From Mucor racemosus (lineage: Eukaryota; Mucoromycota; Mucoromycetes; Mucorales; Mucoraceae), in assembly GCA_027405735.1 (NCBI GenBank), contig JAPEHQ010000020.1, positions 186,001-250,000 on the forward strand: a stretch of DNA of 64,000 bases, in the 5' to 3' direction. The translations under genes and the position numbers were made by a program. Shown here one piece after another: positions 33,007-44,239 of the stretch. The notes under the pieces are model-generated. The model was not told the DNA's origin and did not search any database. It saw only the letters and a program-made list of their open reading frames with translations. Positions within the stretch are counted from its first letter, which is position 1; every line of letters begins with the position of its first letter.

Positions 33007-34625
33007 TTAGTTAGCAGCGATCAAAGCTTCAATTTCATCAATTTCCTTGGGAACAGTAGTTAAATTGACATGACCATCCTTGGTAATAAGGATATTATCT
33101 TCAATACGAACACCACCAACAGACTTGTACTTGTCCATAACTTCCTTGTTGATATATTTACCAGTCTTGGGATTATTCAAAACGGGATCAATCAAGAAAT
33201 CACAGAAATAAACACCAGGCTCAACTGTAACAACAAAACCTTCTTCGAGACCACGACGCATACGCAAGTTACGAATACCAGGTGCATCAATGCGTTCAAC
33301 ACCCTCCATATAACCGCCAAGATCATGGACATCAAGACCAAGCATATGACCAACTAAAAATTAAGGATATTAGATCTACTGTAGCTATCAAAATTATAGC
33401 TCGTTAACTTACTGCCGTGAGGGAAGAATGCGGCAACAACATAGTTGGCCATGATTTCTTCCTTATCACCAACAAGAATGCCACATTCTAAAAGACCATC
33501 ACATGCAACTCTGCTAGCAATGTTGTGGATTTCTTCCCATGCAACGCCAGCCTTACAAGCAGCAAGACAAGCCTAAACGTATACAAATGATTAATTATAC
33601 ACTCCATTTTGCATTCGCTTATAGTTTTAAATCTTACCTTTTGCATGTCAAGAACAATAGAATAAATGACACGAGCTTCAGGGGAAAACTTTCCACCAAC
33701 GGGGAAACATCTAGTGATGTCGGAAGCATAACAATCGAGTTCACAACCTGCATCAACTAAAACTAAATCAGTTTCAGTACGAAGAGGAGCATTGTTCTTG
33801 TTGTAATGAAGAGTAGCAGCGTTCATTCCAACGCCGACAATAGGATAGTAGGCTTGGAAGAAAGCACCACGGCTGTAGGATTCATACAAGAATAAAGCAT
33901 GTAATTGGGCTTCAGTAGTACCGACCTTGGAAGCTTTCATCAACTAATTTGAAATTTTAATTATCTAATAAAAAAAAATCCCAATTTTTAAATTGTTTTA
34001 CCTTGGCGTGAGCAATGGAAGAAATCTCATTTGCCTTGCGAATAATCTCAACTTCCCAATCAGCCTTGATAGAACGAGCCTTGGCAAAAGCAGTATGTAA
34101 TTGCTTGCTTTGTTCAGCATTACACAACTTGATGTTGCTGGCATCAATCTTGTTGGTCTTGGTGATTGGCAAAGTATAAACAATAGAAGCTTCGGCTAAA
34201 CGTTGATCCAATTTGTCGACATACAAAGCATCATCAACATCATATTTGTTGACCAAAGTTTCAAGAGTGTCAGGCAAACCCATCCACATGACATGTTCAG
34301 GGTCAAGGTTGGGAGAATATAAATCAACTTTTTTGGTAGCAAGATCAATAACAACATGGAAATCGGGTTGCTCGCAGCCTTTTTACGAGAAGAAAAAATT
34401 AGTATATACATATACCCACACTAAAATAAATAATAATTTATTATATATACCAGTAACATAGAAAAAGTTGGATTCTTGACGGAATGGTTGTTCAACATCA
34501 GTATCATCTCTTTCAACAACAACTTGACCACTCAAATATACTAAACCCTCCTTTGCTTCAAAGTTTTTCAAGACTTTGGACACATTTTGACGGGTAGGAA
34601 GACGTGGTTGTGTTACAGTGGACAT
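33007..34625 (-). CDS. Xaa-Pro dipeptidase (prolidase), M24B metallopeptidase
   Basis: Five exons (34625-34451, 34378-34002, 33943-33638, 33572-33413, 33353-33007) encode about 454 residues. The N-terminal half is the aminopeptidase P-type domain. The pita-bread catalytic half carries all dimetal ligands: VDAGCELDCYASDITRCFP (two Asp), GHMLGLDVHD (His), VEPGVYF (Glu) and GGVRIEDN (Glu). Prolidases cleave Xaa-Pro dipeptides in the cytosol during peptide turnover. Length, and the absence of a signal peptide, favour prolidase over aminopeptidase P, though the two are close relatives. The start MSTVTQPRLPTRQNVSKVLK is the only in-frame upstream ATG, with a TATATAG-like element about 60 bp before it. 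Confidence 0.9.
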
Positions 34626-35452
34626 TTTTCTAAAATATTTTTTTTTCGTGGGAAAAGGGAAACAAATAGAAAAGCGATAAGCAATCTATATAAAAAGACT
34701 TTTTAAACATCCGTGACATTCCGGGAAAAGTAAATAACAGATGCTTCACCATTTGAAAATTTTCGGTAAACTTTTTCCCTTTTTAAGATGTGCTAGCTGA
34801 ATTGAGGGGGGGGTGGTTTATTGTTTAGATTTTTTTTTTTTTTTTTTCCAAGGGTGCAGAGGTATCTTTTGTGTAATGGTTTTATAGACGGTATATATAG
34901 TAAATCATGATATGTTTTTTCTCAATTGCTCAATTGAGATTTGTTTATTGAAAAACCATTGCAAATCAAAATCTTAAACAACTGCATTTCTTGTCACGCC
35001 ACTTTTTTTCTTTTTCTTTCAAAATTTGGATTCTAATAGAGATGGCAAGTTTAAGAGTCATAAATTGTTGTTAAAGTTAAAGAGCTCTTTTAATTACATT
35101 TGGACCTCAATTGAACCTAATCGTTAGGTTACTGTAAAGTGGACATAACAAAAATTAGGTAGGGCTTGCTTATATAAGCAGGGTTGATATGGTGTAAAAT
35201 TTACAATGTGCTGGATGTCAATCGCAAAAAACACATTTCGCCGTACACATTTTAGCATTGAACACTCACAATAGGTTGCTGTACCAAATGCCAAATTCTA
35301 TGATATAAGGTTAATTACTGAAAATGTGCTGTTCTGTTCATAATTGGATATGAAAGAATGTGAAAACAAATCGAAAAGGCATGTAATTCAAAAGGAACGC
35401 CTAATTTTTCCATTTCTCGATAGTTTTTTTTTATCAAACAAAAAATACAAAT
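34626..35452. other. Intergenic, no gene seen
   Basis: AT-rich upstream region of the prolidase gene, with a poly-T run at 34831-34848 and a G-run at 34806-34812. No coding exon or repeat match was found. Confidence 0.5.
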
Positions 35453-35746
35453 TGATTTATCAGAATATGTTTATGTTAAATAAAACTAGAAATTTAATCA
35501 AGCAAAGAGGCCTCGTTTACTAAAAGGAAATAAAGAGGGTTTATATACTAATTGACTTGAGGGGAATGATGATGTGATAAAGGTTATAGGTGTTATCTAT
35601 TATACTAATGTGGCATAATGGTGGAGCATCATGCTTTAATATCATGCTGAAACCGTGGTTCCTTTGATGTTTAATTAATTTGAATTTCGGTTCCTGAACT
35701 ATTATTTTACTTTTGGATTTGACATCCGGTTAAGAATGATACATCA
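35453..35746 (+). mobile_element. Solo LTR-like element, family B copy 2
   Basis: The element starts TGATTTATC and ends GATACATCA, matching 8051-8388 in body and ends, including gggtttatata and gatttgacat. The flanks (CAAAT/GATGC) do not match, so any target duplication has decayed or the copy arrived within a larger segment. Confidence 0.6.
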
Positions 35747-36366
35747 GATGCAACACACTGGACAAATTTATTAACCAAGATTAACCTAAAATTGGCTATA
35801 AAAAATTGAGCGCCTAAATTCAAATGTTAATTTTTGTATCTACAAGATAGATCCAATTAAAGTCTACTCTACAATTTTTATTTCGGCCAAAAAATTTGAT
35901 TTTTCATCGAGATAATCAAATAATAGTTCACATTACAGCTTAATCCTATGGTAACTGGGTTTCAAAATATATCTGACAAATCGACCAGAAAATGATCAAA
36001 AAAACAAAATTGTTTAAATGCTCATGAACTGCAAAGTAATTCAACCTACCGTATTAAATGGTTTTTGTATAGTTTTAAATTCTGAATCCATCTAAATAAA
36101 ATTTAAAAAAATGTTTCACGTAAAATTTTGCGCAAAATGCAATTGAAATTTTGAAGGTTTTTTGAAGGCACAGGACACTTTTTATAAGCATATTTTAGAT
36201 TTAAACAATGAAAATAATGCATAGCAAAATTATCTACTGATAGAGCTATTATTTAACCTTTCAGCTGCATTTTTCGTAGAGAAAACGAGATTTTTGTCCA
36301 AATTTTTTTGAAATTCAGAATTTGGGATGAGGGCATACAAGGGAAAATTGAGGTTAGAGATGAGAG

Positions 36367-36729
36367 TAGGAATGGGCTTCGATTCGAGTTTGAATCGAGT
36401 TTTAACGGAAACGGCCATTCGATTCGAGTTGGAAAACGGCCCGTTCTTTTGTAACCCAGATAAAAAACGGGGTGGGAGCAAGTATTGGTTTGCCTTAAGG
36501 AGGCTGTTAATAGCAACCTTGTCAAGTTAATATGGGATTATGAATCGATAATAGCATATTTGACAGTTTCACAACTTGAAGTATTTTTTCAATCCTGTTT
36601 TCGAGCTTAGCTAACAAAAAAAGAAAAGAAGAAACTCGAATACCCTCATTCGAGTTTGCATAAAAAACGGCCCGTTAAAGCAGTCAAACTCGGTTAACCG
36701 TAATACGATGCGTTGTTTGTGAAATCCTA
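36367..36729. mobile_element. hAT-like MITE (363 bp)
   Basis: The insertion is flanked by a perfect 8-bp duplication GATGAGAG (36359-36366 and 36730-36737), the size made by hAT transposases. Its ends are TAGGAATGGG and, inverted, TAGGATTTC, so a short TAGGA terminal repeat is shared. Repeated cattcgag/ctcgaat and ggcccgtt motifs sit near both ends. It has no coding capacity. The empty site is intact in R1 copies A-C (ggtgagagtctctctttg), which confirms the insertion. Confidence 0.88.
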
Positions 36730-36836
36730 GATGAGAGTATCTCTTTGTACACATTTTTGAGGATATCTCTACGAAAAATCAATATTTTGAAAAAACCTAA
36801 ATTGGGTCCGAGAGAGCTCAACAAGCTTGATGACAT

Positions 36837-37494
36837 TGCAATGAAATGACACGTTTTATAGACCAAAGTTGCCATTGTCATTTTAGAAAAATAACTGATC
36901 TCGATTCGTACCTGAATCTCGCTCCATAAGGACTGAGTTCCAATCAGATCCCAATAAGCATTACGAGGAAACTCTATATTGCTGGTGCCTGTAAAAGGAA
37001 GTATTCCTGATCAAAATACAACCTTCTACAACACGACACCTATGATATAAAGCTGTACTTATGTTGCATTAATAAAATATTCCAAAACTCCTGCTCATAA
37101 AAACGCAGTTGCAGTAATTCTAGATAAGGAATCACATCCCATAAAAATAAGCTCAGTTGCATTTTAAATTATAACTGGAATGTTGAAAGATCAACATCCA
37201 TCTAATGATATTCTATCATATCAAACAAAGTATCAACATCTCAACCAAGTATCTTATAAAAGAATGTCAATAAAAGACATTATGATTGAACACCTGTAAA
37301 ATAGGCATCAACACACAAACATCCACTATTTTACAATTCCTATAAATATAGCATACTTTATGAAGATATCATTCTTTTTCTTCAGATTTCTTTTAATCAC
37401 AATAAAACCGTGGAAAGACTATAATTGTATTTATCAACGCTTTTATTTTTTATTTTATTTTTTATTTTTATAAAATTACTTCAATTTTATTGCA
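36837..37494 (+). mobile_element. Solo LTR, family C (658 bp)
   Basis: TGCAATG at one end and TTATTGCA at the other give TG...CA ends with a short inverted repeat (TGCAAT/ATTGCA). The flanks are the 5-bp duplication GACAT (36832-36836 and 37495-37499). Undisturbed R1 copies read straight through at this point (gatgacatgaatg). A TATA-like tataaaagaatg is near 37255. Only one copy was found in the window. Confidence 0.82.
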
Positions 37495-37880
37495 GACATG
37501 AATATAAAAAAGGCATAGCTCAGTTTAACGAATATTTTTAAATCTACTATGAAAATGTCAAAAAATTGAAAAAAAATAAAAGTGTTCAGAATTTTTTTAT
37601 ACTGAAACATGTTATAGAGTGCTCCAAAACAAGTAAGTTTGATTATTAAAAAGTGTTAATATTGCTTAGTAGTTTGTAGAGATATGAAGCCTCAAAGTTT
37701 TAATTCTTAGCAGTGAAATACGCGTATAAATCTGAAACATTAGCACCGAAAAATTAATATCAACTGCAAAAACTAGAGTATTTCCGGATACTCGTTTTTG
37801 GATTGAAGTTGAACATCTCAGGTACATTGGCATATAATATTTTCTTGGTGTTATGTAGTGAAAAATAAAAGTAGAGCAGC

Positions 37881-38098
37881 TGTCAGTTTTCGCTCTTTTA
37901 TTCAGTTTCAATTCCTATTAGGACTGACATTTAATAGAAATTGTAGTATAAATATCTTCAGGAACTAAGACCTAATGGTTCTTGGTTCATTTTTCATTTT
38001 ATAATAAAGACCCTACGTTCTCCGTGATTGAATCGCTTTTAGCCTATTTATTACCTCTATTTTTATAAAAATAAAATCTATTTCCCCAATAACTCTCA
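37881..38098 (+). mobile_element. Solo LTR, family A copy 2 (218 bp)
   Basis: TGTCAG...CTCTCA ends are flanked by GCAGC on both sides (37876-37880 and 38099-38103). The body matches 485-716 (tcttggttcatttttc, cctacgttctcc, aactctca end). The empty site is visible in R1 copy B at 11620-11645. Confidence 0.85.
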
Positions 38099-38310
38099 GC
38101 AGCGACGAAAAGCGAGACTCAGTTTTCAAGGAAAAAGCAGTTAATTTCATCTGTTTCTGAGGTTTTCGTGAGATATAAAATAAATTTAAAAATAGGCAAC
38201 ATAATACGATCAATCCACATATATTTCTCACTATCTAAGGTGTATCCTAAAAAGTGTTTAGAATGAGATTAGTTATAGAAAAGAGGGCACGCTCCGATTT
38301 TGAAGATTGA

Positions 38311-39236
38311 AAACTATGAAAATTCTGAGCAGTTTTGATTTATGAACGCATTGAATTTCGATTTTTCTCAAGGTATATTCTCGTTTTTAGCGACTTTGAG
38401 CGATTGGGCCCTGTAGACGTGTAAAATATATAACTGAATTACCTTATATATTCTATACCCACTAACAAGACATTATTAAACATCAAATGTATATCAATAA
38501 CCTAGTTTGAGTTCATGCCAGGATCTTATTATATTATTATACTATCATATTATTATACCCGTTTTTATTATCATTTATATCTACTATTTTAACTAACATG
38601 ATTATTCAAATTTACTATAAATACCCAAATATATTTTATCATAAAGCATTATTCATTTTTTTATATAATTAACCTTGGATACTACAAGATATAAAGGTCT
38701 CAAGACTTGATTTTTGGAAATTTTAGATCATCCCAAAAAATGAGATAAAAATGTAGCAAGTTATTGTATGTTGTAAGAAATGTTTTTGACGAATTTAGCG
38801 CTTTAAAAAGCGCCTGGATGTCTCTAAACAATCCTTTAAAACGTACATCAAGTTAGATATTTTTATCATTAAAATATTTCCTCGATCCTTCAATTCAATG
38901 AAACATGGTAAAAAAATAAGGCATTCAAATGAAAGCTTACGATTGTGAGATCCGATGATGTTTATAAAAATTTCTGTAAGAAATTGATTTGATATTGTAC
39001 CCCCGCAGTTTTCGTGTCAGATCTGTTTGCATGTTCCCTAGAAATAGACAGATTTATATTAAATCGTGTTATAGTGAAAATAAGTTTTTCCGGAAGATCA
39101 TAATAGTGTATTCCTTTTGCCGCTTTCATTGCTTAATTACATTTTCTTGATTTAACACCTCTCAGCCGAGGAAAGTTATTTGTATTATTAATTCATTTTA
39201 AGTCCCAGAGCTTAGTAATGCATTGAATTTCGTGTG
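38311..39236. other. Intergenic, no gene seen
   Basis: AT-rich sequence between R1 copy D and the quinone oxidoreductase promoter. A few phrases (tttttctcaaggtatattctcg) may be older R1 material. No coding exon was found. Confidence 0.45.
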
Positions 39237-39243
39237 TATAAAA
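39237..39243 (+). promoter_or_regulatory. TATA box of quinone oxidoreductase gene
   Basis: TATAAAA lies 72-78 bp upstream of the ATG at 39315, a usual distance for a fungal TATA element. Confidence 0.5.
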
Positions 39244-39314
39244 AGCCAGATTAAAAGGGGTAAAACTTCAACCATTTATTCCCTTCTCTTATTAATTGAA
39301 AAATAATTAAAAAA

Positions 39315-40831
39315 ATGTCTACTATGCGTGCAGTTCTCGTAAACCAACCCGGTATGTGTATAATTAAACTGGTTATAATAATTTGAATACTAAATGCATA
39401 GCTTGTAGGAGACGCGTCTCAATTATCTCTTGGTAGTTTTGAAAAGCCTGTTCCCAAAGATACCGAGATCTTGGTCAAAGTAAGTACAATCCAGCAAATG
39501 AAAACGTCAATTGATAAACTAAATCATTCAAAATAAGGTCAAGGCTTTCGCTCTTAACCGTATGGATATCTTGCAAAGAGAAGGAAAATATCCTGTTGCA
39601 GTAAATGTCAGCCCCATTCTCGGTGTTGAAATCTCTGGTGTCGTTGAAAGTGTTGGCAAAGATGGTAAATATAACATTTAAGATAGATTTTATTTAACTG
39701 ATAACTTAATATTTGTAAAAAAAAACATTTTCTTAGTCAAGGGTTTCAAGGTTGGTGAAGCTGTATTTGGTCTTATGCCTGGTGGTGCTTATGCAGAGGT
39801 ATATATAAATCAAACGAAAAAAAAAAAAAAAAAGCTTCCCACGCATGAATCAGCACTTATTAATCTCTCCGTGTAGTTTGCTGTATTGGAAGAATCTTTG
39901 ACCATGCACAAGCCTGAATCCCTTTCTTTCGAAGAAGCATCTGCTATCCCCGAGACATGGTTCACTGCTTATCAAGCTCTCTTTTTCGTTGGCGAATTGA
40001 AAAAGGGTCAAGATGTTTTGATCCATGCTGGTGCTTCCGGTGTCGGTATTGCCGCTATTCAACTTGCAAAAGAAGCTGGAGCGTAAGTAGCACACAACAG
40101 CTATGAAACGTAAAATGATCTTTAATCCAACATCTATATAGTAATCGTATCTTTGTCACTGTTGGATCTGATGACAAGGTTAAATTCTGTGAAAGCATTG
40201 GCGCTACCAAAGCCATCAACTACAAGACTGAAAACTGGTCTGATGTTGTAAGATTTTGTTTGATTTTTTTATGCAATTAAATAGAAAAAGCTAACAAAAA
40301 ACATTGATAGATTTTGCAAGAAACTGGCAAGAAGGGTGTCAATGTCTTGATTGATTTTATTGGTAAAAATTACTGGAAACAAAACATGGAGGTTTTGGGT
40401 TTAGACGGCCATATGGTTATTTTAGCTTTCATGAGTGGTAAAGTATACATGTCAAGGAATTATGATTTATAGAAACTAATATCATTATCCAGGTACTAAT
40501 ATCGAAAACTTTGATATCACCGTCTTGCTTCGCAAGAGATTGAGAGTAATTATTTGCATTAATATTGATTCAATTAGTGATTACTAACATTTTGCATTAA
40601 TATTAGATTGAAGGTTCCAACCTTCGTGCTCGTTCTTTGGAATATCAAGCTCGTTTGCGTGATGAAATCTATCAACATGCTGTTTTGGATCACTTTGCCA
40701 AGCATGATGGTACACTCAAGGTCTTTGTTGATAAAGTTTTCAACTGGGAAGATATCATTGACGCTCACAAGTACCTCGAAAGCAATCAATCTATGGGTAA
40801 GATTGTTATCAAGGTTTCTGACAATCAATAA
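39315..40831 (+). CDS. Zeta-crystallin/PIG3-type NADPH quinone oxidoreductase
   Basis: Nine exons (39315-39351, 39409-39479, 39538-39664, 39737-39798, 39877-40082, 40142-40247, 40311-40437, 40493-40545, 40607-40831) give about 337 residues. It is a zinc-free medium-chain dehydrogenase/reductase: NRMDILQREGKYP near the N-terminus, LGVEISGVVESVG, then the NADPH-binding Rossmann motif HAGASGVGIAAIQLAKEAGA. The C-terminus (LLRKRLRIEGSNLRARSLEY, then HKYLESNQSMGKIVIKV) is typical of the PIG3/TP53I3 branch. Such enzymes reduce quinones or enones in the cytosol with NADPH. The gene is unusually intron-dense, with eight introns of about 46-80 nt. It is convergent with RPL12. Confidence 0.92.
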
Positions 40832-40839
40832 ATCAGTCC

Positions 40840-41220
40840 CCCCCCCCTTCCCTTATGTCGCTATTCCCTATATTTTGTCAAATAAATAAAAAACATATAT
40901 ACTGATCTAAAAGATATAAGCCATTTATAAAATGTTGCGGAAATTTGAGTCATTGAGATAATTGTTTAGATAAAAAAAAAAGTGTATTCATTTCTGTTGT
41001 CAAGATTTCTTGATAGTCAACAAATCATTCCCCATTCATTCCCCCCTCCTTTTTCACTATCCTCTCCTCTCTCTCTCTCTCCTATATTTGACAGATGAAA
41101 ATAAAAATACACATGACATTTGATCAAAAAAAAAACTAAATATAAAATGTCGTATAAATTCGAGTCATTGAGGATCGATTGGTTTATATGTAAGAATCAT
41201 TTATTTTTTTGTTGATTTAA
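40840..41220 (+). repeat. Imperfect tandem duplication of a downstream region
   Basis: The block around 40842-40990 (C-run, aataaaaaacatatat, aaaatgttgcggaaatttgagtcattgag) is echoed at about 41030-41200 (C-run, aaaatacacatga, aaaatgtcgtataaattcgagtcattgag). The text lies between the quinone oxidoreductase stop and RPL12 and probably duplicates its 3' end. Confidence 0.55.
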
Positions 41221-41234
41221 AAAAAAGAATAAAT

Positions 41235-41854
41235 TTATTTCTCCTGTAAAAAAAAAATAGAGGTTAGTATATATATACACTCATTAAACATTAAAAAAAC
41301 TTACAGGGATCTCAACTTCACCAGCATCAATGGCAGCGCAAAGATCCTTGGGGTTTTGACCATCGACAGTACAACCAACAGAGAAGGCAGTACCGAGGAT
41401 TTCCTTGACGGTACCAGAGAGTTCACGAGCCAAAGACTTGAAACGCATAGTACGGGCAATTTCAATAATATCCTCAAGAGCGACATTACCAGAGTGCTTG
41501 ATGTTCTTCTCCTTCTTACGGTCACGGAGAGGTTCCTTAAGAGCCTTGATAACCAAAGAGGAAGCAGAGGGGACAACTGAAACTTGAGCTTGACGGTTTT
41601 GAATGGTCAATTGAACAGTGACACGGAGACCCTTCCAGTCCTTGGTACCCTTGGCGATATCTTCACCAACCTTCTTGGGGGATAAACCAAGAGGACCAAT
41701 CTTGGGAGCGAGAGCACTAGAAGCACCGACTTCACCACTTTAAAAAAAGTTAGTTTATATACGTATCTAAAATGTTCTATGCAATTTATTATATTTACCC
41801 AGTGGCACGAAGGTAGATAATCTTAACCTCAGAGGGATCGAACTTAGGAGGCAT
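41235..41854 (-). CDS. RPL12: 60S ribosomal protein L12 (uL11)
   Basis: Exons 41854-41799, 41737-41305 and a 9-nt last exon 41243-41235 encode exactly 165 residues, the usual L12 length. The start [20 protein letters not shown] and [18 protein letters not shown] are diagnostic. L12 sits at the base of the ribosomal stalk and binds 28S rRNA at the GTPase centre. Without the last exon the frame would end in VSFFNV; splicing to GAG AAA TAA gives the expected IPEK-like charged end. Codons are strongly C-ending, as expected of highly expressed genes. Confidence 0.95.
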
Positions 41855-42339
41855 CTATTTTATTTCCAGAAAAATGTCAGTATGTTTGGTCGATGGATGC
41901 ATTGGATTTATATCATATTATGATATGGATGGATGTTACGATGTTGGATACCTTTGAACGTGGAGAAAGAAGGTGTATAAAATCCGGTAGCAAATCCTTA
42001 TTTGAGGATTGCCCAAAAGGCCAAAAATGAGTGGCTGATATATTTCATTACCCGCCTGAAAAATTCCCAAATTTGCCTATATTTCTCTGTTTGATTTTTC
42101 AACATGTTTTGTATTCAAAGGGTTTTTACTGTTGATTTCTGTCGTTTTATATTTATGCAATTCACCCGGAATATACATTAAGCTTTTGAATTTTTCTCTG
42201 TAATTTTTATTTTTAATAGTATTAAGAAAAAATCATAAGCTTTCAATACTTAAACATCAAAGGTCCGAGATGATTGTTTCAGCACAATTTGTTTAAATTG
42301 GATTTATTAAAAATATTATTATAAGTATAGAAATATATG
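41855..42339. other. Intergenic between RPL12 and EF-hand gene
   Basis: Presumed RPL12 promoter (right of 41855) and the 3' region of the EF-hand gene. No further gene is seen. Confidence 0.5.
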
Positions 42340-43653
42340 TTACATTGATGTCATGGCAGCGTCAAGACTTGCCATACTAGCACCACGACTTATTCTATGC
42401 GGTAAATTTGGTCTTGTTGAAGTTGTGTTTGAAGAAGTAGAAGAAGTAGGAGAATTTGATTTGGGTGATAATCCTGATGTACTTGCAGGAGTTAATGGCA
42501 AACAAACAGATGCTCTAGGACTTGATGTCTTTGAATTCGGTGAAGCACTACCATTAGTATCTGATATACTTAATCTCTGTTGTTGATGACTATAATCTAA
42601 TAATTCGGCCTGTGATAGTCGAAATGATGATCGATTTTGATGTTGTGTATTTGCATTATTGTTAATATTCACAGATCTAGAAGATTGCCTTGATCTTACT
42701 GAAGTTGGTCTGGATATAGGTGATGATTTATTTGATAAATTATGTTGATATAAAAAGCGTTCCAAGAAATCAGCAATCAAAGGTTCTTTCATGGCAGATA
42801 ATTTGTATTCGTCAAAAGACTAAGTTTTTTGAGACAAGGGTTAGCAAAAAGCATGCTTCTAAATTATTTTTGCTTACGTACTAATTTTCCATCACAATCA
42901 ACATCGAAATCTTCAAACATGCAATCAATTGAGCGTTGAATTTCTTCGTCTTGCTTATCTTCGTCAGATATCATTCTCGACTAGAATAAAATAATTGTCA
43001 GGTAAATGCCACAATTTTTACGTTCATTTTTAATTGTATTTTACCAACTGTAGCATGACATGTTCTAATTCATTTTTAGATATAAACTCATCTTTATCCA
43101 CATCATATAATTTGAATGACACTGTTTACAATGTAATTAGATTTGGTATAACGTTTTAATATTTCTTTACGAAATCTTACATTGTAGTTTTTCTTCGGGA
43201 GTTCCTTTCATAAAAACACTAAGGCCATCTACAAATTTACTATATAGGCAATTTTCAGTATTGTTGTAATATGCAAATCTTTGTACTATTTACCTGAAAT
43301 CAAGGCATTGCTCATTCTCTTCATCACCACCAAATGCACAGTACAATCGCTGTAAAAATACATCATCTGTCATGGAAACAGTCGGCATACATTGCTTAAC
43401 AGACTATTACATAATGGATTTAATAACATGTCTATTGTTTAACTATTATATATTTACATCTTTGAATACATCTGCTGTAATGTTATTTTGGTCTTGTGCT
43501 TTCACATTTTGTCGGAGGTTGTCTATTTCCTTTGTCGAGACTAATAAATGATGTAAAGTTAAGCTTTTTTCTTTATCGATAATGACAAAATATGTACGTA
43601 CAATGTGTTGTTTTTGAAAGAGCATTATTTTCTCTACTTTTGCCTTGACCCAT
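42340..43653 (-). CDS. EF-hand Ca2+-binding protein, calcineurin B-like, Ser-rich tail
   Basis: Seven exons (43653-43602, 43540-43458, 43403-43294, 43239-43181, 43121-43045, 42980-42882, 42819-42340) keep frame for about 319 residues. The N-terminus MGQGKSRENN fits an N-myristoylation site (Gly2, Ser6). Two canonical EF-hand loops, DVDKDEFISKNE and DVDCDGKLSFDE, follow a degenerate N-terminal pair. The order and the FVDGLSVFMKG motif resemble calcineurin B and CHP proteins. After the EF hands comes a ~140-residue Ser/Thr/Asn-rich tail (for example SPRASVCLPLTPASTSGLSP) not found in calcineurin B. A membrane-associated Ca2+ sensor is inferred; the partner is unknown. It is divergent from ERG4, sharing 586 bp upstream. 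Confidence 0.8.
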
Positions 43654-44154
43654 ATTTTAAAAAATTGTTATTGCAAGAAAGATATTCAAAAAAAAAAAAA
43701 AAAAAAAAGAGAAAAAATCTTTTTTTGGGTATATAATAATAATTTTGAAATGTCTTGCATCATGGATGAGCAATTAGGGATGGTGGGCCCACTATGCACG
43801 AGATAAATGAATCAAACAAAAAAGCATTTTGATTGGAAGACACGAATGTATATTCTGGGCTGTCCCACTTGCCGTTGGTTTCTGCAACCTATGCCGGTTA
43901 CATTGATAATGCCATTGTGCTATCAAAAAACGGATAACAATCTCCATTTCATTGTATTTATACTTATTCGTACTCAGTATACATTTGCATGTATTTTTTA
44001 TGCTTTAAATAGTTTGAAAACACTTTATTTTTGCTGATCACTTTTTATATAACAATAGAAGAGATACTTGGTGAAACGATCGGCGTAACAATTAAACCGA
44101 AAAATCGATGTTATTATACGGGTAATTTCCCCCGCGCACATTTAATTGAAACTG

Positions 44155-44163
44155 TATATAAAG
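44155..44163 (+). promoter_or_regulatory. TATA box of ERG4
   Basis: TATATAAAG lies 77-85 bp upstream of the ATG at 44240. Confidence 0.5.
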
Positions 44164-44239
44164 GTATGGATAAATTTCTTTTGCAGATTTTTTTTTTCTA
44201 CTCTACTTTTTATTTGTTTATTTTCTATATATATAAAAA

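Larger units (their letters stand above)
35763..38310 (-). repeat. R1 repeat, copy D, split by three insertions
   Basis: The pieces 35763-36366, 36738-36836, 37500-37880 and 38104-38310 together match copy B in order. The match runs from acctaaaattggctata at the inner side to gctccgattttgaagatt at the outer end (about 38290). Three interruptions are explained by separate mobile elements with their own target duplications. The many small frames listed here are accidental. Confidence 0.85.

Noticed and set aside
36230..36530. Three overlapping frames of 67-90 codons
   Set aside because: They cross the boundary between R1 and the MITE, so any protein would be an accident of the insertion.
43807..44037. 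76-codon frame between the EF-hand gene and ERG4
   Set aside because: It lies in the shared promoter region and has no recognised content or start context.
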